DNA of 38,899 bases from Candidatus Tayloriibacteriota bacterium. GTDB lineage: Bacteria; Patescibacteriota; Minisyncoccia; Phycocordibacterales; CAIRYW01. The translations under genes and the position numbers were made by a program. Shown here piece by piece: positions 26,817 to 38,802 of the stretch (the first letter of the stretch is position 1; each line of letters starts with the position of its first letter). Below the pieces are notes generated by a model that searched no databases, was not told the origin of the DNA, and saw only the letters and a program-made list of their open reading frames with translations. The stretch covers positions 1 to 38,899 of the forward strand of contig JARIGV010000018.1 in the NCBI GenBank assembly GCA_029288615.1, read 5' to 3'.

Positions 26817-27509
26817 ATGAAAATTTTTTCACGAAAAAATAAATCGGAGAAAAAAGAAGAGAGAAGAGGATTCTCGCTTGTCGAGCTTATGGTAGTTGTT
26901 GCGATTTTTCTTATCATTACCGCGATCACTCTCGGACGACAATCAAAATTTTCAAGTGATATCTTGATTACGAATCTTGCATATCAAATCGCTCTTTCTA
27001 TTCGTGAAGCACAAGTGTACGGTATTGGTTCGAAACAATCCTCGGACAATGCATTTAAGGTGGGATATGGAATTCATATTGGTGCACCAGCAGACCTCAC
27101 TCAAAAACCTACAAGTTACAATGTCTACGCAGACCGAACAGATCAAGGAACGCAATTTGTTTATGAACCAGGATTTGATCAAGACATCGACCTTGTTTCA
27201 ATTACTCAAGGGCAGCGCATACATAATTTCTGTGGTCATGATCCACGAACAGATGTATGGAATTGTTGGGATGATGCTGGTACACCTTCACATTTTGATC
27301 TCAACATTGTTTTCATTAAACCTGATCCAGAGTCTCATATTTGGGGAGGTTATGGCAGTGTGTACAATGAATATGATCAAGCGATTATTGTTGTTGAGTC
27401 TGCACTCGGTGATAAATGCCGTGTTGTTCGTGTGACGGAAGCGGGGCAAATTGCTGTTGATCCAACAGATAGCTCAGATGCATCAAATGGCTGCGATGCA
27501 ACTTCTTAA
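26817..27509 (+). CDS. Pseudopilin (GspH-like)
   Basis: RRGFSLVELMVVVAIFLIITAITL. Confidence 0.85.
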   Translation: MKIFSRKNKSEKKEERRGFSLVELMVVVAIFLIITAITLGRQSKFSSDILITNLAYQIALSIREAQVYGIGSKQSSDNAFKVGYGIHIGAPADLTQKPTSYNVYADRTDQGTQFVYEPGFDQDIDLVSITQGQRIHNFCGHDPRTDVWNCWDDAGTPSHFDLNIVFIKPDPESHIWGGYGSVYNEYDQAIIVVESALGDKCRVVRVTEAGQIAVDPTDSSDASNGCDATS

Positions 27510-27523
27510 GAAAAAGAATATCA

Positions 27524-28111
27524 ATGCAAAGAAATTTTATTAAAAAAAATAAAGGATTCACTCTTGTTGAGATCATGGTTGCGGTATCTATTTTCGCGAT
27601 TGTGATGATGATTTCAATTGGGGCAGTGCTTGCAATTGTTGGTGCGAACAAAAAAGCACAGTCACTTAACTCCGTGATCGACAACCTTAACTTTGCATTT
27701 GAAGGTATGGTGCGTGATCTTCGTACAGGATATGACTATAAATGTAATGGTGAAATTCCAGGTGATTGTCTTTCAGGAACCGGAGGTACATCTGTTGAAT
27801 TTACTTCACAACAAGCTGATGGTGCTACGGTCACTTACGCCCTTGATCCTGATCGACATGCAATTACAAAAACTGTGGGTGGTATAACATCTGATCTCAC
27901 TGCTGCGGAAGTATATATTCAAAGTCTTAATTTCTATGTAGCCGATACTGATTCGACTGCAGATGGAAATTATCGTCAGCCTCGTATCCTTGTCATTATC
28001 AAGGGATATGCCGGTAATGCTACGAAAGATCAAAACGGTGATGTGACAGTACAGAATTTGAGTAACTTTAGTCTCCAGACTTTGGTGTCACAACGACGAC
28101 TCGATATCTAG
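27524..28111 (+). CDS. Pseudopilin (PilW/GspJ-like)
   Basis: NKGFTLVEIMVAVSIFAIVMMISIGAVL. Confidence 0.85.
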   Translation: MQRNFIKKNKGFTLVEIMVAVSIFAIVMMISIGAVLAIVGANKKAQSLNSVIDNLNFAFEGMVRDLRTGYDYKCNGEIPGDCLSGTGGTSVEFTSQQADGATVTYALDPDRHAITKTVGGITSDLTAAEVYIQSLNFYVADTDSTADGNYRQPRILVIIKGYAGNATKDQNGDVTVQNLSNFSLQTLVSQRRLDI

Positions 28112-28114
28112 AAA

Positions 28115-28774
28115 TTGCGTATGAAATTTTTCATGAATAAAAAAGAAAAGAAAGAAGGAAAAGAAGGCTTCACAGTCGTCGAGACTCTTGTTGCTGTAAC
28201 AATTCTTCTTGTGTCGATTATCGGTCCAATGCAGATTGCGTCAAAAGGGCTTTTTGCTGCAATGTATGCAAAAGATGAAATCACAGCATTCTATCTTGGA
28301 CAGGAAGCGATCGAATACGTGCGTAATGCACGCGATACAGATTATTTGTGGGATTATTATTCTGGAAACACTGTGCCTGATCCAAACGACTCTCTTGCGT
28401 GGCTTGCAGGGCTTACTAAATGTATGCCACCGCCTGCAAATCCTGCTGGAAATAGTAATGGTTGTATCGTTGATGTAAGAGAGCCATTTCGCACAGATGC
28501 AGGTTTTAATGACAATGCTGTATCACTCTGTGATCCAGACGATGGCTGCCCACCACTTCGTTTCGATGATTCAAGTGGAGTGTATAGTTATGACTCTGCA
28601 TATCCAGATTCTCGTTTTGTTCGAAGTATCACCGTAACACCAAAACCAAACCATGGCACAGCAGACGAAGAAGCTTTGATCGAAGTGAAGGTAACATGGA
28701 ATAATGGACTTCTTCTTGCTGTTCCTGAAACATTTACGATCCGTGAGAGAATTCTCAACTGGCAGCGAAAATAA
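28115..28774 (+). CDS. Pseudopilin (PilV-like)
   Basis: KEGFTVVETLVAVTILLVSIIGPMQIASKGL; likely start at second Met. Confidence 0.85.
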   Translation: MRMKFFMNKKEKKEGKEGFTVVETLVAVTILLVSIIGPMQIASKGLFAAMYAKDEITAFYLGQEAIEYVRNARDTDYLWDYYSGNTVPDPNDSLAWLAGLTKCMPPPANPAGNSNGCIVDVREPFRTDAGFNDNAVSLCDPDDGCPPLRFDDSSGVYSYDSAYPDSRFVRSITVTPKPNHGTADEEALIEVKVTWNNGLLLAVPETFTIRERILNWQRK

Positions 28775-28789
28775 AATAAGATTTATAGA

Positions 28790-29329
28790 ATGCAAAAAAA
28801 TATTGTTAATAAAATAAAATACTCCAAAGGTTTTGCGATTCTCTACGCATCACTTATTGCATCGCTTGTGCTTGCGATTGGTATTGCGATCCTTAATGTG
28901 ACAGTAAAACAAATCACATTGTCTTCAGCAGGAAGAGAGTCTCAGCACGCATTCTACTCAGCGGACACAGGTGTTGAATGTGCACAGTATCTCGACCATG
29001 GTGGGGGTGGAAATAGTCAGTGTCAGGGAAGCATCTTCTCAAATGATCCGAATAACCCCGGCATTTGTTTTACAAGTCAGACAACAGGAGTTCATTATGA
29101 TTATCAGTGTATCGGGCAGACGCTTAAATTTGAGGATCCACCTTTGACGCTTTCAAATGGAGTTACGAGTCATTTTTATGTCGATTCAAATTCGACAGAA
29201 AATATTTGTTTTGATGTCTATGTAACAAAGTATCAAAACGGAGCAACAACAATCGACTCGCGTGGATATAGTACATGTGATCAGAATTCTGCGAATAGAT
29301 TCGAGCGTGCTATCAGATCGTCGTTCTAA
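28790..29329 (+). CDS. PilX/GspK-like atypical pseudopilin
   Basis: SKGFAILYASLIASLVLAIGIAILNVTVKQITLSSAGRESQHAFYSADTGVECA. Confidence 0.8.
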   Translation: MQKNIVNKIKYSKGFAILYASLIASLVLAIGIAILNVTVKQITLSSAGRESQHAFYSADTGVECAQYLDHGGGGNSQCQGSIFSNDPNNPGICFTSQTTGVHYDYQCIGQTLKFEDPPLTLSNGVTSHFYVDSNSTENICFDVYVTKYQNGATTIDSRGYSTCDQNSANRFERAIRSSF

Positions 29330-29339
29330 ATTTCCGTAA

Positions 29340-31373
<2,034 letters not shown>

Positions 31374-31404
31374 ACGAAGCACAGAGCCAAAAAACGAAAA
31401 GCTT

Positions 31405-31448
31405 TTGAGCTTTGGTGACGATTTGGTAAAATTGATATGCATATCAAT
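31405..31448 (+). promoter_or_regulatory. Promoter with 18-bp palindromic putative operator
   Basis: TTGAGC-16-TAAAAT (31405-31432) overlapped by perfect palindrome ATTGATATGCATATCAAT (31431-31448). Confidence 0.6.
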
Positions 31449-31475
31449 CTACCGTGATTCATTTGCCTCGACCGT

Positions 31476-34400
31476 ATGAAACAAAAATTATTTATTTTAG
31501 GACTCCTCATTCTTGTGATGGCTTTCTTGATTCCGAAAGCGCATCTTTTTGCTGATTCGACACCAAATCTTGCTGCCGCCAACCTCTATGGTACTACTCT
31601 GACTCTCTTGTATGACATAAACATTTCTCAAAATGCTACAGATCCGAGCTACTATGTTTTGCATGGTGCATCAAATTCTGTTGGTATCTCGAATGTCTCA
31701 GTTACTGGCAATTCTGTCGTACTAACACTAACGGGGAATGTTTCCCAATTTGATTCTATTACTCTTGATTATACAAATTTAGGTAGTGGAATTATCGATT
31801 CAAATACAGGAAATTCGGTTGACTTCGCCCCTGATTTCACAGGTCAACCTGTTACAGATACCAATACATATGGTTGTACTGATCCGTCCGCTGTTAACTA
31901 CAACAGCTCGGCTAATATTGATAACGGTTCGTGTCAGCAGGTGGTTCTCGGCTGTACTGACCCATCAGCAAATAACTACAATCCAAGTGCAAATACAGAC
32001 GATGGATCGTGTTCTTACAATGCAGCAGTCCTCCAATCTTTCACTTCCACGACAGCAAATGGAACATATGGCTTAGGGGCAACTGTAAATATTACCGCCA
32101 CTTTCAATATGGGTGTTTCAGGATCTTTTGACGTTACCTTAAACAGTGGTGGCACAGCGTCGCTTACCTCCTCAGGAGGAAGCGCCATGACAGGAACGTA
32201 CTCTGTCGGTCTGGGCGAAAGCGCCTCAGATCTCACTATTATTGGTACATCCAATATTAATATTAGCGACGCTCATAGTATTGCGCTAAGTAGCGTATCA
32301 GTGCCGTCTTCTCCAAATAACATTTCAGACACAAGCAATATTGTTATTGATGCAGCTCGTCCGACTTTGTCGACCGCAACAATTAACGGTAGCACACTGA
32401 CGCTTCACTACGATAAATCTCTCGATACAGGCAGCGTCCCGGATACGAGTGATTTTGGTGTCACCGTAAACGGTAGTTTCACCCCGACGTTAAATAGCGT
32501 CACAATCGGCGGGCCATCTAACACGAATGTTATTTTGACTTTAGCTACACCAGTTATCGATTCTGATACTGTTATTGTCGATTATACTCCTGGTGTAAAT
32601 CCTATACAGAGAACGGGTGGCATCCAGGCATTAGGTTTCGGCAATCAAAGCGTTACAAACAGTACTCCTGATACAACTTCTCCGACTCTTTCTTCTGCGT
32701 CGATAGCTACTTCAACGATTGCTCTTACATACAGTGAGACTCTCGCTAGCACCACTCTTGCTACGAGTAATTTTTCGGTCATGATCGATAGTGCAACAAG
32801 TACTGTCATCAGTGCATCGACGATCGGTAATATTGCATACGTGACCATTGCTGATACGGTTTTAAGCGGCCAGACTATTACTGTTAATTACACAGCAACA
32901 ACACCAAATTATATTACCGATGTTGCCGGCAATCATGCTGGAAACTTAGGAAATCAAAGTGTGACAAATTCAGCGCCTGATGTTACGCCGCCGACCCTCT
33001 CAAGTGCCTCGGTCACCTCGACGACATTGTCGCTTCAGTTTAATGAAGCTCTTAAAACAACTTCCGGTCCGGCGACATCGAGTTTTGCTGTTCTTGTAAA
33101 TAATGTACCGATGAATGTTACTGCTGTTAATTTTTCTGGATCAGATGCGATTCATCTGACACTCCAGACCGCAACTGTATACGATGATATTGTGACTGTA
33201 AGTTATACGCCCGGCATCGGTTCAATACAGGATACATCAAATAATGCAGCTCTCGCTTTCAGTAATCAAAGTGTCACAAACTCGAATGGGGCGCTGTGTG
33301 ATTATATAAATCTCGGTTCGTTAGGAACCGGATCGTATCCAGGTGTGGTATTCCACAATAAAATATATTTTCCTTATACAAATGGTTTTGTTCCGGTCAT
33401 TGATACAGTTGCTAATTCGCTTAAGACTATCGTTACTGCAAGTGGTGCACTTACTGCGGCTATTGTCGGTGATAAAGTGTATATTTCAAATGGTTTTAGC
33501 ACTTCTCAAAAAACATACCGTATTGATACAAGCTCTGATACGCTAGGAGCAACGATAACGCTTCCAAATACGAGCGGATATTTCTTAGCTGCTGCGAATG
33601 ATAAGGTGTATGCAATAAATGGTGCTGGCTCAACCCCGATCTCTGTCATCAATACTCAAAATGATACTGCATCTGCTATAACAAACACGAAAAGTCTTTA
33701 TTACGCTATATCAGCAAATAATGAATTATTTGCTGGAGGTGATGGTGTCAATGTTTTTGATACAACAAATTCTACCTTCACAAAAAATATAACAGCAAGT
33801 GGTACAGTATTTTCTGTCATTTCAGGAAATAAAATATATTTTACTTCGCCTACCACAAACAAAGTTCTCGTTGTGGATTCAACAACAAACACACTCGTCG
33901 GATCTATTTCGATCTCCGGACCTAATACATTGGTAAGAGTAGGTAATAAGATATATGTGACCACGGCTTCGTCTGGACTTTATGATATTGATACAACGAC
34001 AGACACAGCGCAGGCTGTATCGGCTGTGCCAACAACACTCCAGCAGACAGTATGGGCGGCAAGTATCGGGACAAAATTATATGTGAGCTCATCAAACAAC
34101 TCTGTGTATGTCATCGATACGACAAATGATACGCTTTTAAGCACGATTACTGGAATTTCAAATGCTGGAAATATTACCGCAGTAGGCGACAGATTATATG
34201 TTCAAGGAAACTCGGGATCAAATGATCGAGTGTATGTTATTGATAGTAATACAGATAGCCTTATAAATCTTTGTGCGCCAGCTCTTGTTTCGCTCACTTC
34301 AACATCTCCCGACGGTACATATTCACAAGGACAGTCGGTAAATATTACTGCTAACTTCAGTAAAATTTTAGGAACCGGGTCAATCATGAGACTTCTTTTT

Positions 34401-36266
34401 GACAGTGGAGGAACTGCAGATCTTTCTTCTGTATCAGGAACGACATTGTCGGGCACATATACAATTGGGTCCGGACAATCATCACCTGATCTCAAAGTCT
34501 CATCAATTTCAAGTAGTTCTTTCTTAACAAGTATTGCAGATAGACTCGCAACACCAAACACGAGAAATGCTTACAGTCTTTTAGCGTCGCCAGAACTTAC
34601 AGGAGATACAAGTTTTAACTTAAGTGATTTTAAAAATTTTGTTGTAGGTAATCCACCTATTACTGTTTCAGTTGGCACAAATCCATATCAGCTCGTGACA
34701 GTAGGTTCGCTTGTGTATGTGGCAAATCAAGGATCAAATTCCGTATCAGTTATTGATAGTTCTACAAATACTGTGACGTCGACGATCACTGTCGGTGCGC
34801 AGCCGTATGGTATTGCATATAATAGCGGCAGCAAGGAAATCTATGTATCTAATCTCAAAGGAAATTCTGTGTCTGTAATTGATGCTGACCCAACAAGTCT
34901 TACTTTCAATACTGTAACGCACACAATTTCAGTTGGCATCGAGCCGTATTATGTCGCATCACTTGGATCAAGTATTTATGTCACAAATAACATTTCTGGA
35001 ACTGTGTCGGTGATTGACACGGGTACTCACGCAGTGACAGCAACAGTTCATGTAGGTGTTGCACCTCGAGGAATCAAAGCTCACGGAAATGATCTCTATG
35101 TGGCAAACTTTGGATCAAGCTATGGCAGCGCAGCGCAAGGTACTGTTTCAGTTATCAACTCACTCAATAACACAGTCACAAATACCATTAGTGTTGGAAG
35201 TGGAGCGCGAGGAGTGACAGTAAACGGCAGCGAAGTTTATGTCGCAAACTTCAATGATGGCACTGTGTCGGTTATTGATACGGGTACGAATACGGTGACG
35301 CACACAATCACTGTGGGAAAAAATCCTCGAGGAACACTCAGTCTTGGATCAAATGTGTATATTGAGAACTTCGATGATGGAACTATTTCGGTTATTAATA
35401 CGGGCACACATGCTGTGACAGCAACAGTGAAGGTAGGAAATACCCCTGCTGGAATGACAGCGGTAGGTACGGATGTGTATCTTTCACGATTTACTGATGG
35501 TGAAGTTTCGATTCTGGATACAACAAATAATACTTTGAAATCAAACGTCGTGCCTGATACTACTCCGCCAACAATTTCCATTTCTTCACCATCTTCCGGC
35601 ACGATTTCATCTTTCACACCAGCAGTATCGTGGGGTGATTCATCAATGTGTGAATATTCTTTCGATAATGGAAATTTTGCTGCTTTGACTTGTGCAAATA
35701 ACGGATCAGATATTGCCACACCTTCTTCAGGTGCACACACACTGACGATCAGGGGTACAGATTCTTCAAGTAATGCTGCAACGACAAGTGTCTCGTTTAC
35801 ATATTTGCCAACCGTTCTTCGCCCTGGAAGTGGAGGCGGGGGAGGCGGAGGTGGGTCTTCATATGTTCCTGCTGTAGTCACGGCACCAACAAGCACACCT
35901 TCAACTTTGCCAGGTATCATTGCGTCTCTTGAAGCGAAGCTTAAAGTACTTCTCGCGCAAGTCACTGCACTTCAGAATCCTACCGCAACAACGTCACCGA
36001 CAGGCCCGACAATAATTATTCCAATTCTTTTTACACATCCGCTTACATACAGGGATATTGATCCTGAGGTAATTGATCTCCAGAAATATCTCAACTCCCA
36101 TGGTTTCCTTGTCGCAAAAACTGGCCCGGGTTCAAAAGGGTTTGAAACAAATAAATTTGGAGTAGGAACTTTTGCTGCTCTCGTAAAATTCCAGAGAAGT
36201 GTTGGTATTTCAGCTTCAGGATATTTTGGACCAAAGACGATTGAGTACCTCAATTCGCATCAATAA
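31476..36266 (+). CDS. Giant secreted/surface protein: GCTDP motifs, SwmB/Big-like domains, two beta-propellers, Gly-rich linker, C-terminal peptidoglycan-binding domain
   Basis: Signal peptide MKQKLFILGLLILVMAFLIPKAHLFA; two GCTDPSAxNYNxSANxDxGSC; YVTN-type VSVIDTGTNTVTHTITVG repeats; GSGGGGGGGGSS; VIDLQKYLNSHGFLV..GTFAALVKFQRSVGISASGYFGPKTIEYLNSH. Confidence 0.85.
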   Translation: MKQKLFILGLLILVMAFLIPKAHLFADSTPNLAAANLYGTTLTLLYDINISQNATDPSYYVLHGASNSVGISNVSVTGNSVVLTLTGNVSQFDSITLDYTNLGSGIIDSNTGNSVDFAPDFTGQPVTDTNTYGCTDPSAVNYNSSANIDNGSCQQVVLGCTDPSANNYNPSANTDDGSCSYNAAVLQSFTSTTANGTYGLGATVNITATFNMGVSGSFDVTLNSGGTASLTSSGGSAMTGTYSVGLGESASDLTIIGTSNINISDAHSIALSSVSVPSSPNNISDTSNIVIDAARPTLSTATINGSTLTLHYDKSLDTGSVPDTSDFGVTVNGSFTPTLNSVTIGGPSNTNVILTLATPVIDSDTVIVDYTPGVNPIQRTGGIQALGFGNQSVTNSTPDTTSPTLSSASIATSTIALTYSETLASTTLATSNFSVMIDSATSTVISASTIGNIAYVTIADTVLSGQTITVNYTATTPNYITDVAGNHAGNLGNQSVTNSAPDVTPPTLSSASVTSTTLSLQFNEALKTTSGPATSSFAVLVNNVPMNVTAVNFSGSDAIHLTLQTATVYDDIVTVSYTPGIGSIQDTSNNAALAFSNQSVTNSNGALCDYINLGSLGTGSYPGVVFHNKIYFPYTNGFVPVIDTVANSLKTIVTASGALTAAIVGDKVYISNGFSTSQKTYRIDTSSDTLGATITLPNTSGYFLAAANDKVYAINGAGSTPISVINTQNDTASAITNTKSLYYAISANNELFAGGDGVNVFDTTNSTFTKNITASGTVFSVISGNKIYFTSPTTNKVLVVDSTTNTLVGSISISGPNTLVRVGNKIYVTTASSGLYDIDTTTDTAQAVSAVPTTLQQTVWAASIGTKLYVSSSNNSVYVIDTTNDTLLSTITGISNAGNITAVGDRLYVQGNSGSNDRVYVIDSNTDSLINLCAPALVSLTSTSPDGTYSQGQSVNITANFSKILGTGSIMRLLFDSGGTADLSSVSGTTLSGTYTIGSGQSSPDLKVSSISSSSFLTSIADRLATPNTRNAYSLLASPELTGDTSFNLSDFKNFVVGNPPITVSVGTNPYQLVTVGSLVYVANQGSNSVSVIDSSTNTVTSTITVGAQPYGIAYNSGSKEIYVSNLKGNSVSVIDADPTSLTFNTVTHTISVGIEPYYVASLGSSIYVTNNISGTVSVIDTGTHAVTATVHVGVAPRGIKAHGNDLYVANFGSSYGSAAQGTVSVINSLNNTVTNTISVGSGARGVTVNGSEVYVANFNDGTVSVIDTGTNTVTHTITVGKNPRGTLSLGSNVYIENFDDGTISVINTGTHAVTATVKVGNTPAGMTAVGTDVYLSRFTDGEVSILDTTNNTLKSNVVPDTTPPTISISSPSSGTISSFTPAVSWGDSSMCEYSFDNGNFAALTCANNGSDIATPSSGAHTLTIRGTDSSSNAATTSVSFTYLPTVLRPGSGGGGGGGGSSYVPAVVTAPTSTPSTLPGIIASLEAKLKVLLAQVTALQNPTATTSPTGPTIIIPILFTHPLTYRDIDPEVIDLQKYLNSHGFLVAKTGPGSKGFETNKFGVGTFAALVKFQRSVGISASGYFGPKTIEYLNSHQ
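34650..35560 (+). repeat. Seven YVTN-type beta-propeller blade repeats in the surface protein
   Basis: Seven SVID/SVIN/SILD-centred units, several with high nucleotide identity (actgtgtcggttattgatacgggtac). Confidence 0.8.
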
Positions 36267-36319
36267 GGTGTAGGAAATAAGTCTCCACATTCTTTTTTCT
36301 TCGTGCTACACTCTAGGTC

Positions 36320-36604
36320 ATGATTTCAAAAGAAGATGTTAAAAAACTCGCAAATCTAAGCCGAATTTCAGTTTCGGACGAGGAACTCGAGTCTATTCCA
36401 GGTGAGATTTCGGCCATTCTTGATTATGTAAGCCAGATTGATAAGGCGGTTTCCTCGGGCGCACCTGCAGTTACATATCCTTTGAAAAATGTGATGCGAG
36501 AAGATGCAAATGCGCATGAATCAGGGGTACATACTGAAGCGATACTTAATGAAGCTCCAAAGCGTGAAGGGGAATATGTGAAGGTTAAGAAAATTCTCGG
36601 CTAA
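36320..36604 (+). CDS. gatC: Asp/Glu-tRNA amidotransferase subunit C
   Basis: ISKEDVKKLANLSRISVSDEELESIPGEISAILDYVSQID. Confidence 0.95.
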   Translation: MISKEDVKKLANLSRISVSDEELESIPGEISAILDYVSQIDKAVSSGAPAVTYPLKNVMREDANAHESGVHTEAILNEAPKREGEYVKVKKILG

Positions 36605-36615
36605 ATTCTATTTCA

Positions 36616-38031
36616 ATGATTGACCTTAAAACTCTGACTATTACAAAAGCTCACGAAGATCTTGTAGCAAAAAAATATACATGCATGGATCTTGCACAGG
36701 CGTATCTCGATGAGATTAAAAAAACTGATGGAGAAGTGCATGCATATCTTGAAGTTTTTGATGATGTTACCCAGCAAGCTGAGGCAGCACAAAAGAGGCT
36801 AGAAGGAGGAGAGACAAATAATCTTCTTCTTGGAATTCCACTTGGACTTAAAGACAATCTTTTGGTCAAAGGAAGAAAAGTGTCTGCTGCGTCAAAAATT
36901 CTTGAAAATTATGTCGCGACATACGACGGTACTGCGATCGCGAAACTTAAAGAAAAAGGTGTTGTATTTTTGGGACGCCTTAACTGCGACGAGTTTGCTA
37001 TGGGAGCTTCGACTGAAAATTCTGCGTATGGTGTGACAAAAAATCCACATGATACGACTCGTGTTTCTGGAGGATCATCGGGGGGATCCGCTGCGGCAGT
37101 TGCAGCGTTCGAAGCTTTGGCAACACTTGGATCTGACACCGGAGGATCAATCCGTCAGCCGTCTGCATTTTGCGGTACTGTCGGATTTAAGCCGACATAT
37201 GGACGTGTGTCACGACATGGACTTATTGCTATGTCATCATCGCTCGATCAGATCGGTCCGATCACACGAACTGTTGAAGATTCAAAAATTATCTATGATG
37301 CAATGAAGGGAAGTGACATCTTCGACAGTACAACTCTTTCAAATGATTTTAAGGCAGATGTAAAAGCAAAAAAGAAAATTGGTATTTCATCTTCTATGGT
37401 AGAGCAAGGAGGAATTGATCCTGAAATCAAAAAGAATTTTTATGAATCTGTAGAGCGAGTAAAAAAAGCAGGTTATGAAGTCGTCGAAGTATCACTCCCA
37501 AACATTTCATACTCACTTCCTGTCTATTATGTGATTTGTCCTGCAGAAGTATCATCAAACATGGCGCGCTTTGATGGAGTGAAATACGGATCGCTTTCTG
37601 AGGGTGCAAATCTCCTTGAAGACTACATGAAAACAAGAGGTGAACTTCTCGGAAAAGAAGTGCGACGCCGCATCATGCTTGGAACATACGTACTTTCAGC
37701 TGGATACTATGATGCATATTACGGAAAGGCGACAACTCTTCGCGAGATTATCAAAAACGATTTTCGAAAAGTTTTTGAAGAAGTCGATGCTGTGCTTATG
37801 CCAACATCTCCAACTCCATCATTTAAAATCGGTGAAAAAGCGAGTGATCCACTCCAAATGTATCTCGCTGATGTTTTCACAGTGACTGCAAATCTTATTG
37901 GTTCTCCAGCAATTTCTATTCCATCGGGAAAAACAGAAGGTGGACTTCCACTCGCGGCACAATTTGTCGGCGCATTCGGAGCGGACGAACTTCTCCTCAG
38001 TGTCGCAGACGACTTTGAGAAAACTTTTTAG
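36616..38031 (+). CDS. gatA: Asp/Glu-tRNA amidotransferase subunit A
   Basis: GIPLGLKDNLLVKGRKVSAASKIL, RVSGGSSGGSAAAVAAFEALATLGSDTGGSIRQPSAFCG. Confidence 0.97.
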   Translation: MIDLKTLTITKAHEDLVAKKYTCMDLAQAYLDEIKKTDGEVHAYLEVFDDVTQQAEAAQKRLEGGETNNLLLGIPLGLKDNLLVKGRKVSAASKILENYVATYDGTAIAKLKEKGVVFLGRLNCDEFAMGASTENSAYGVTKNPHDTTRVSGGSSGGSAAAVAAFEALATLGSDTGGSIRQPSAFCGTVGFKPTYGRVSRHGLIAMSSSLDQIGPITRTVEDSKIIYDAMKGSDIFDSTTLSNDFKADVKAKKKIGISSSMVEQGGIDPEIKKNFYESVERVKKAGYEVVEVSLPNISYSLPVYYVICPAEVSSNMARFDGVKYGSLSEGANLLEDYMKTRGELLGKEVRRRIMLGTYVLSAGYYDAYYGKATTLREIIKNDFRKVFEEVDAVLMPTSPTPSFKIGEKASDPLQMYLADVFTVTANLIGSPAISIPSGKTEGGLPLAAQFVGAFGADELLLSVADDFEKTF

Positions 38032-38045
38032 GTTATAATGAAAGC

Positions 38046-38729
38046 ATGGCAGATGAACATGCAGCAGCTCATGGCGGTGGTGGAGAAGGTGGAGGAGCAA
38101 ATCCTTTCGATGAGGTAGTTTTTTGGCTTCTCTTTGCCCTTATGGTTCTTTGGGTCCTTAATATGGGATGGACTTATGTTATGAATACACTCGGCATTTC
38201 TTTTTCTCTTCCTTCTTTTACAGATATTGTTGCGTGGATTTTAAACACTTTTCAAGTCTATTCAATATTTCTCTCCCTTGTTTTCTTTCTTGGTATTATT
38301 TATTTCAATTTCAAATTGGGCGAACTTTCTCATCATGGTCATGGAGACCATGGACATGATGGTCATGACACTCATGGTGATTCACATCATGCACCTGTAT
38401 CTGCAGGGCATAAGACAGATCCACGATGGATTGGTATCACACAAAAAATGGCGTCATCAAATGAGAGCGATTGGCGCTACGCGATTCTTGATGCTGACAT
38501 TATTCTTGATGATATGCTCACTCGCATGGGATACCACGGTGAAGGAGTAGGAGAGAAGCTCAAGCAAGCAAATGAGTCAGATTTCCACACGCTTCAAAGT
38601 GCATGGCAAGCGCATATCGTGCGAAACAATATTGCTCATGGTGGGTCAAACTATAAACTTTCGCGATCGGAAGCTGAACGGACAATTTCTCTCTTCAAAA
38701 AAGTTTTCGAGGAGTTCTATTTTATTTAA
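38046..38729 (+). CDS. Membrane protein with His-rich linker and C-terminal HEPN-like RNxxAH motif
   Basis: Two TM helices, HHGHGDHGHDGHDTHGDSHH, AWQAHIVRNNIAHGG. Confidence 0.75.
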   Translation: MADEHAAAHGGGGEGGGANPFDEVVFWLLFALMVLWVLNMGWTYVMNTLGISFSLPSFTDIVAWILNTFQVYSIFLSLVFFLGIIYFNFKLGELSHHGHGDHGHDGHDTHGDSHHAPVSAGHKTDPRWIGITQKMASSNESDWRYAILDADIILDDMLTRMGYHGEGVGEKLKQANESDFHTLQSAWQAHIVRNNIAHGGSNYKLSRSEAERTISLFKKVFEEFYFI

Positions 38730-38802
38730 AGAATAATCTACTGTTCCGGTTTTAATTTATTGCTTTTCACGTCTTTTTATTATAAAGTGTTATCCCACAG
38801 AT

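Noticed and set aside
34650-35560. Tandem repeats considered as a CRISPR-like or satellite array
   Set aside because: Repeats are in-frame ~126-nt protein blades with coding divergence, not short identical repeats with spacers.
35237-35965. 242 aa minus-strand ORF inside the surface protein gene
   Set aside because: Antisense shadow of repetitive YVTN-coding sequence; no independent start or promoter signal seen.
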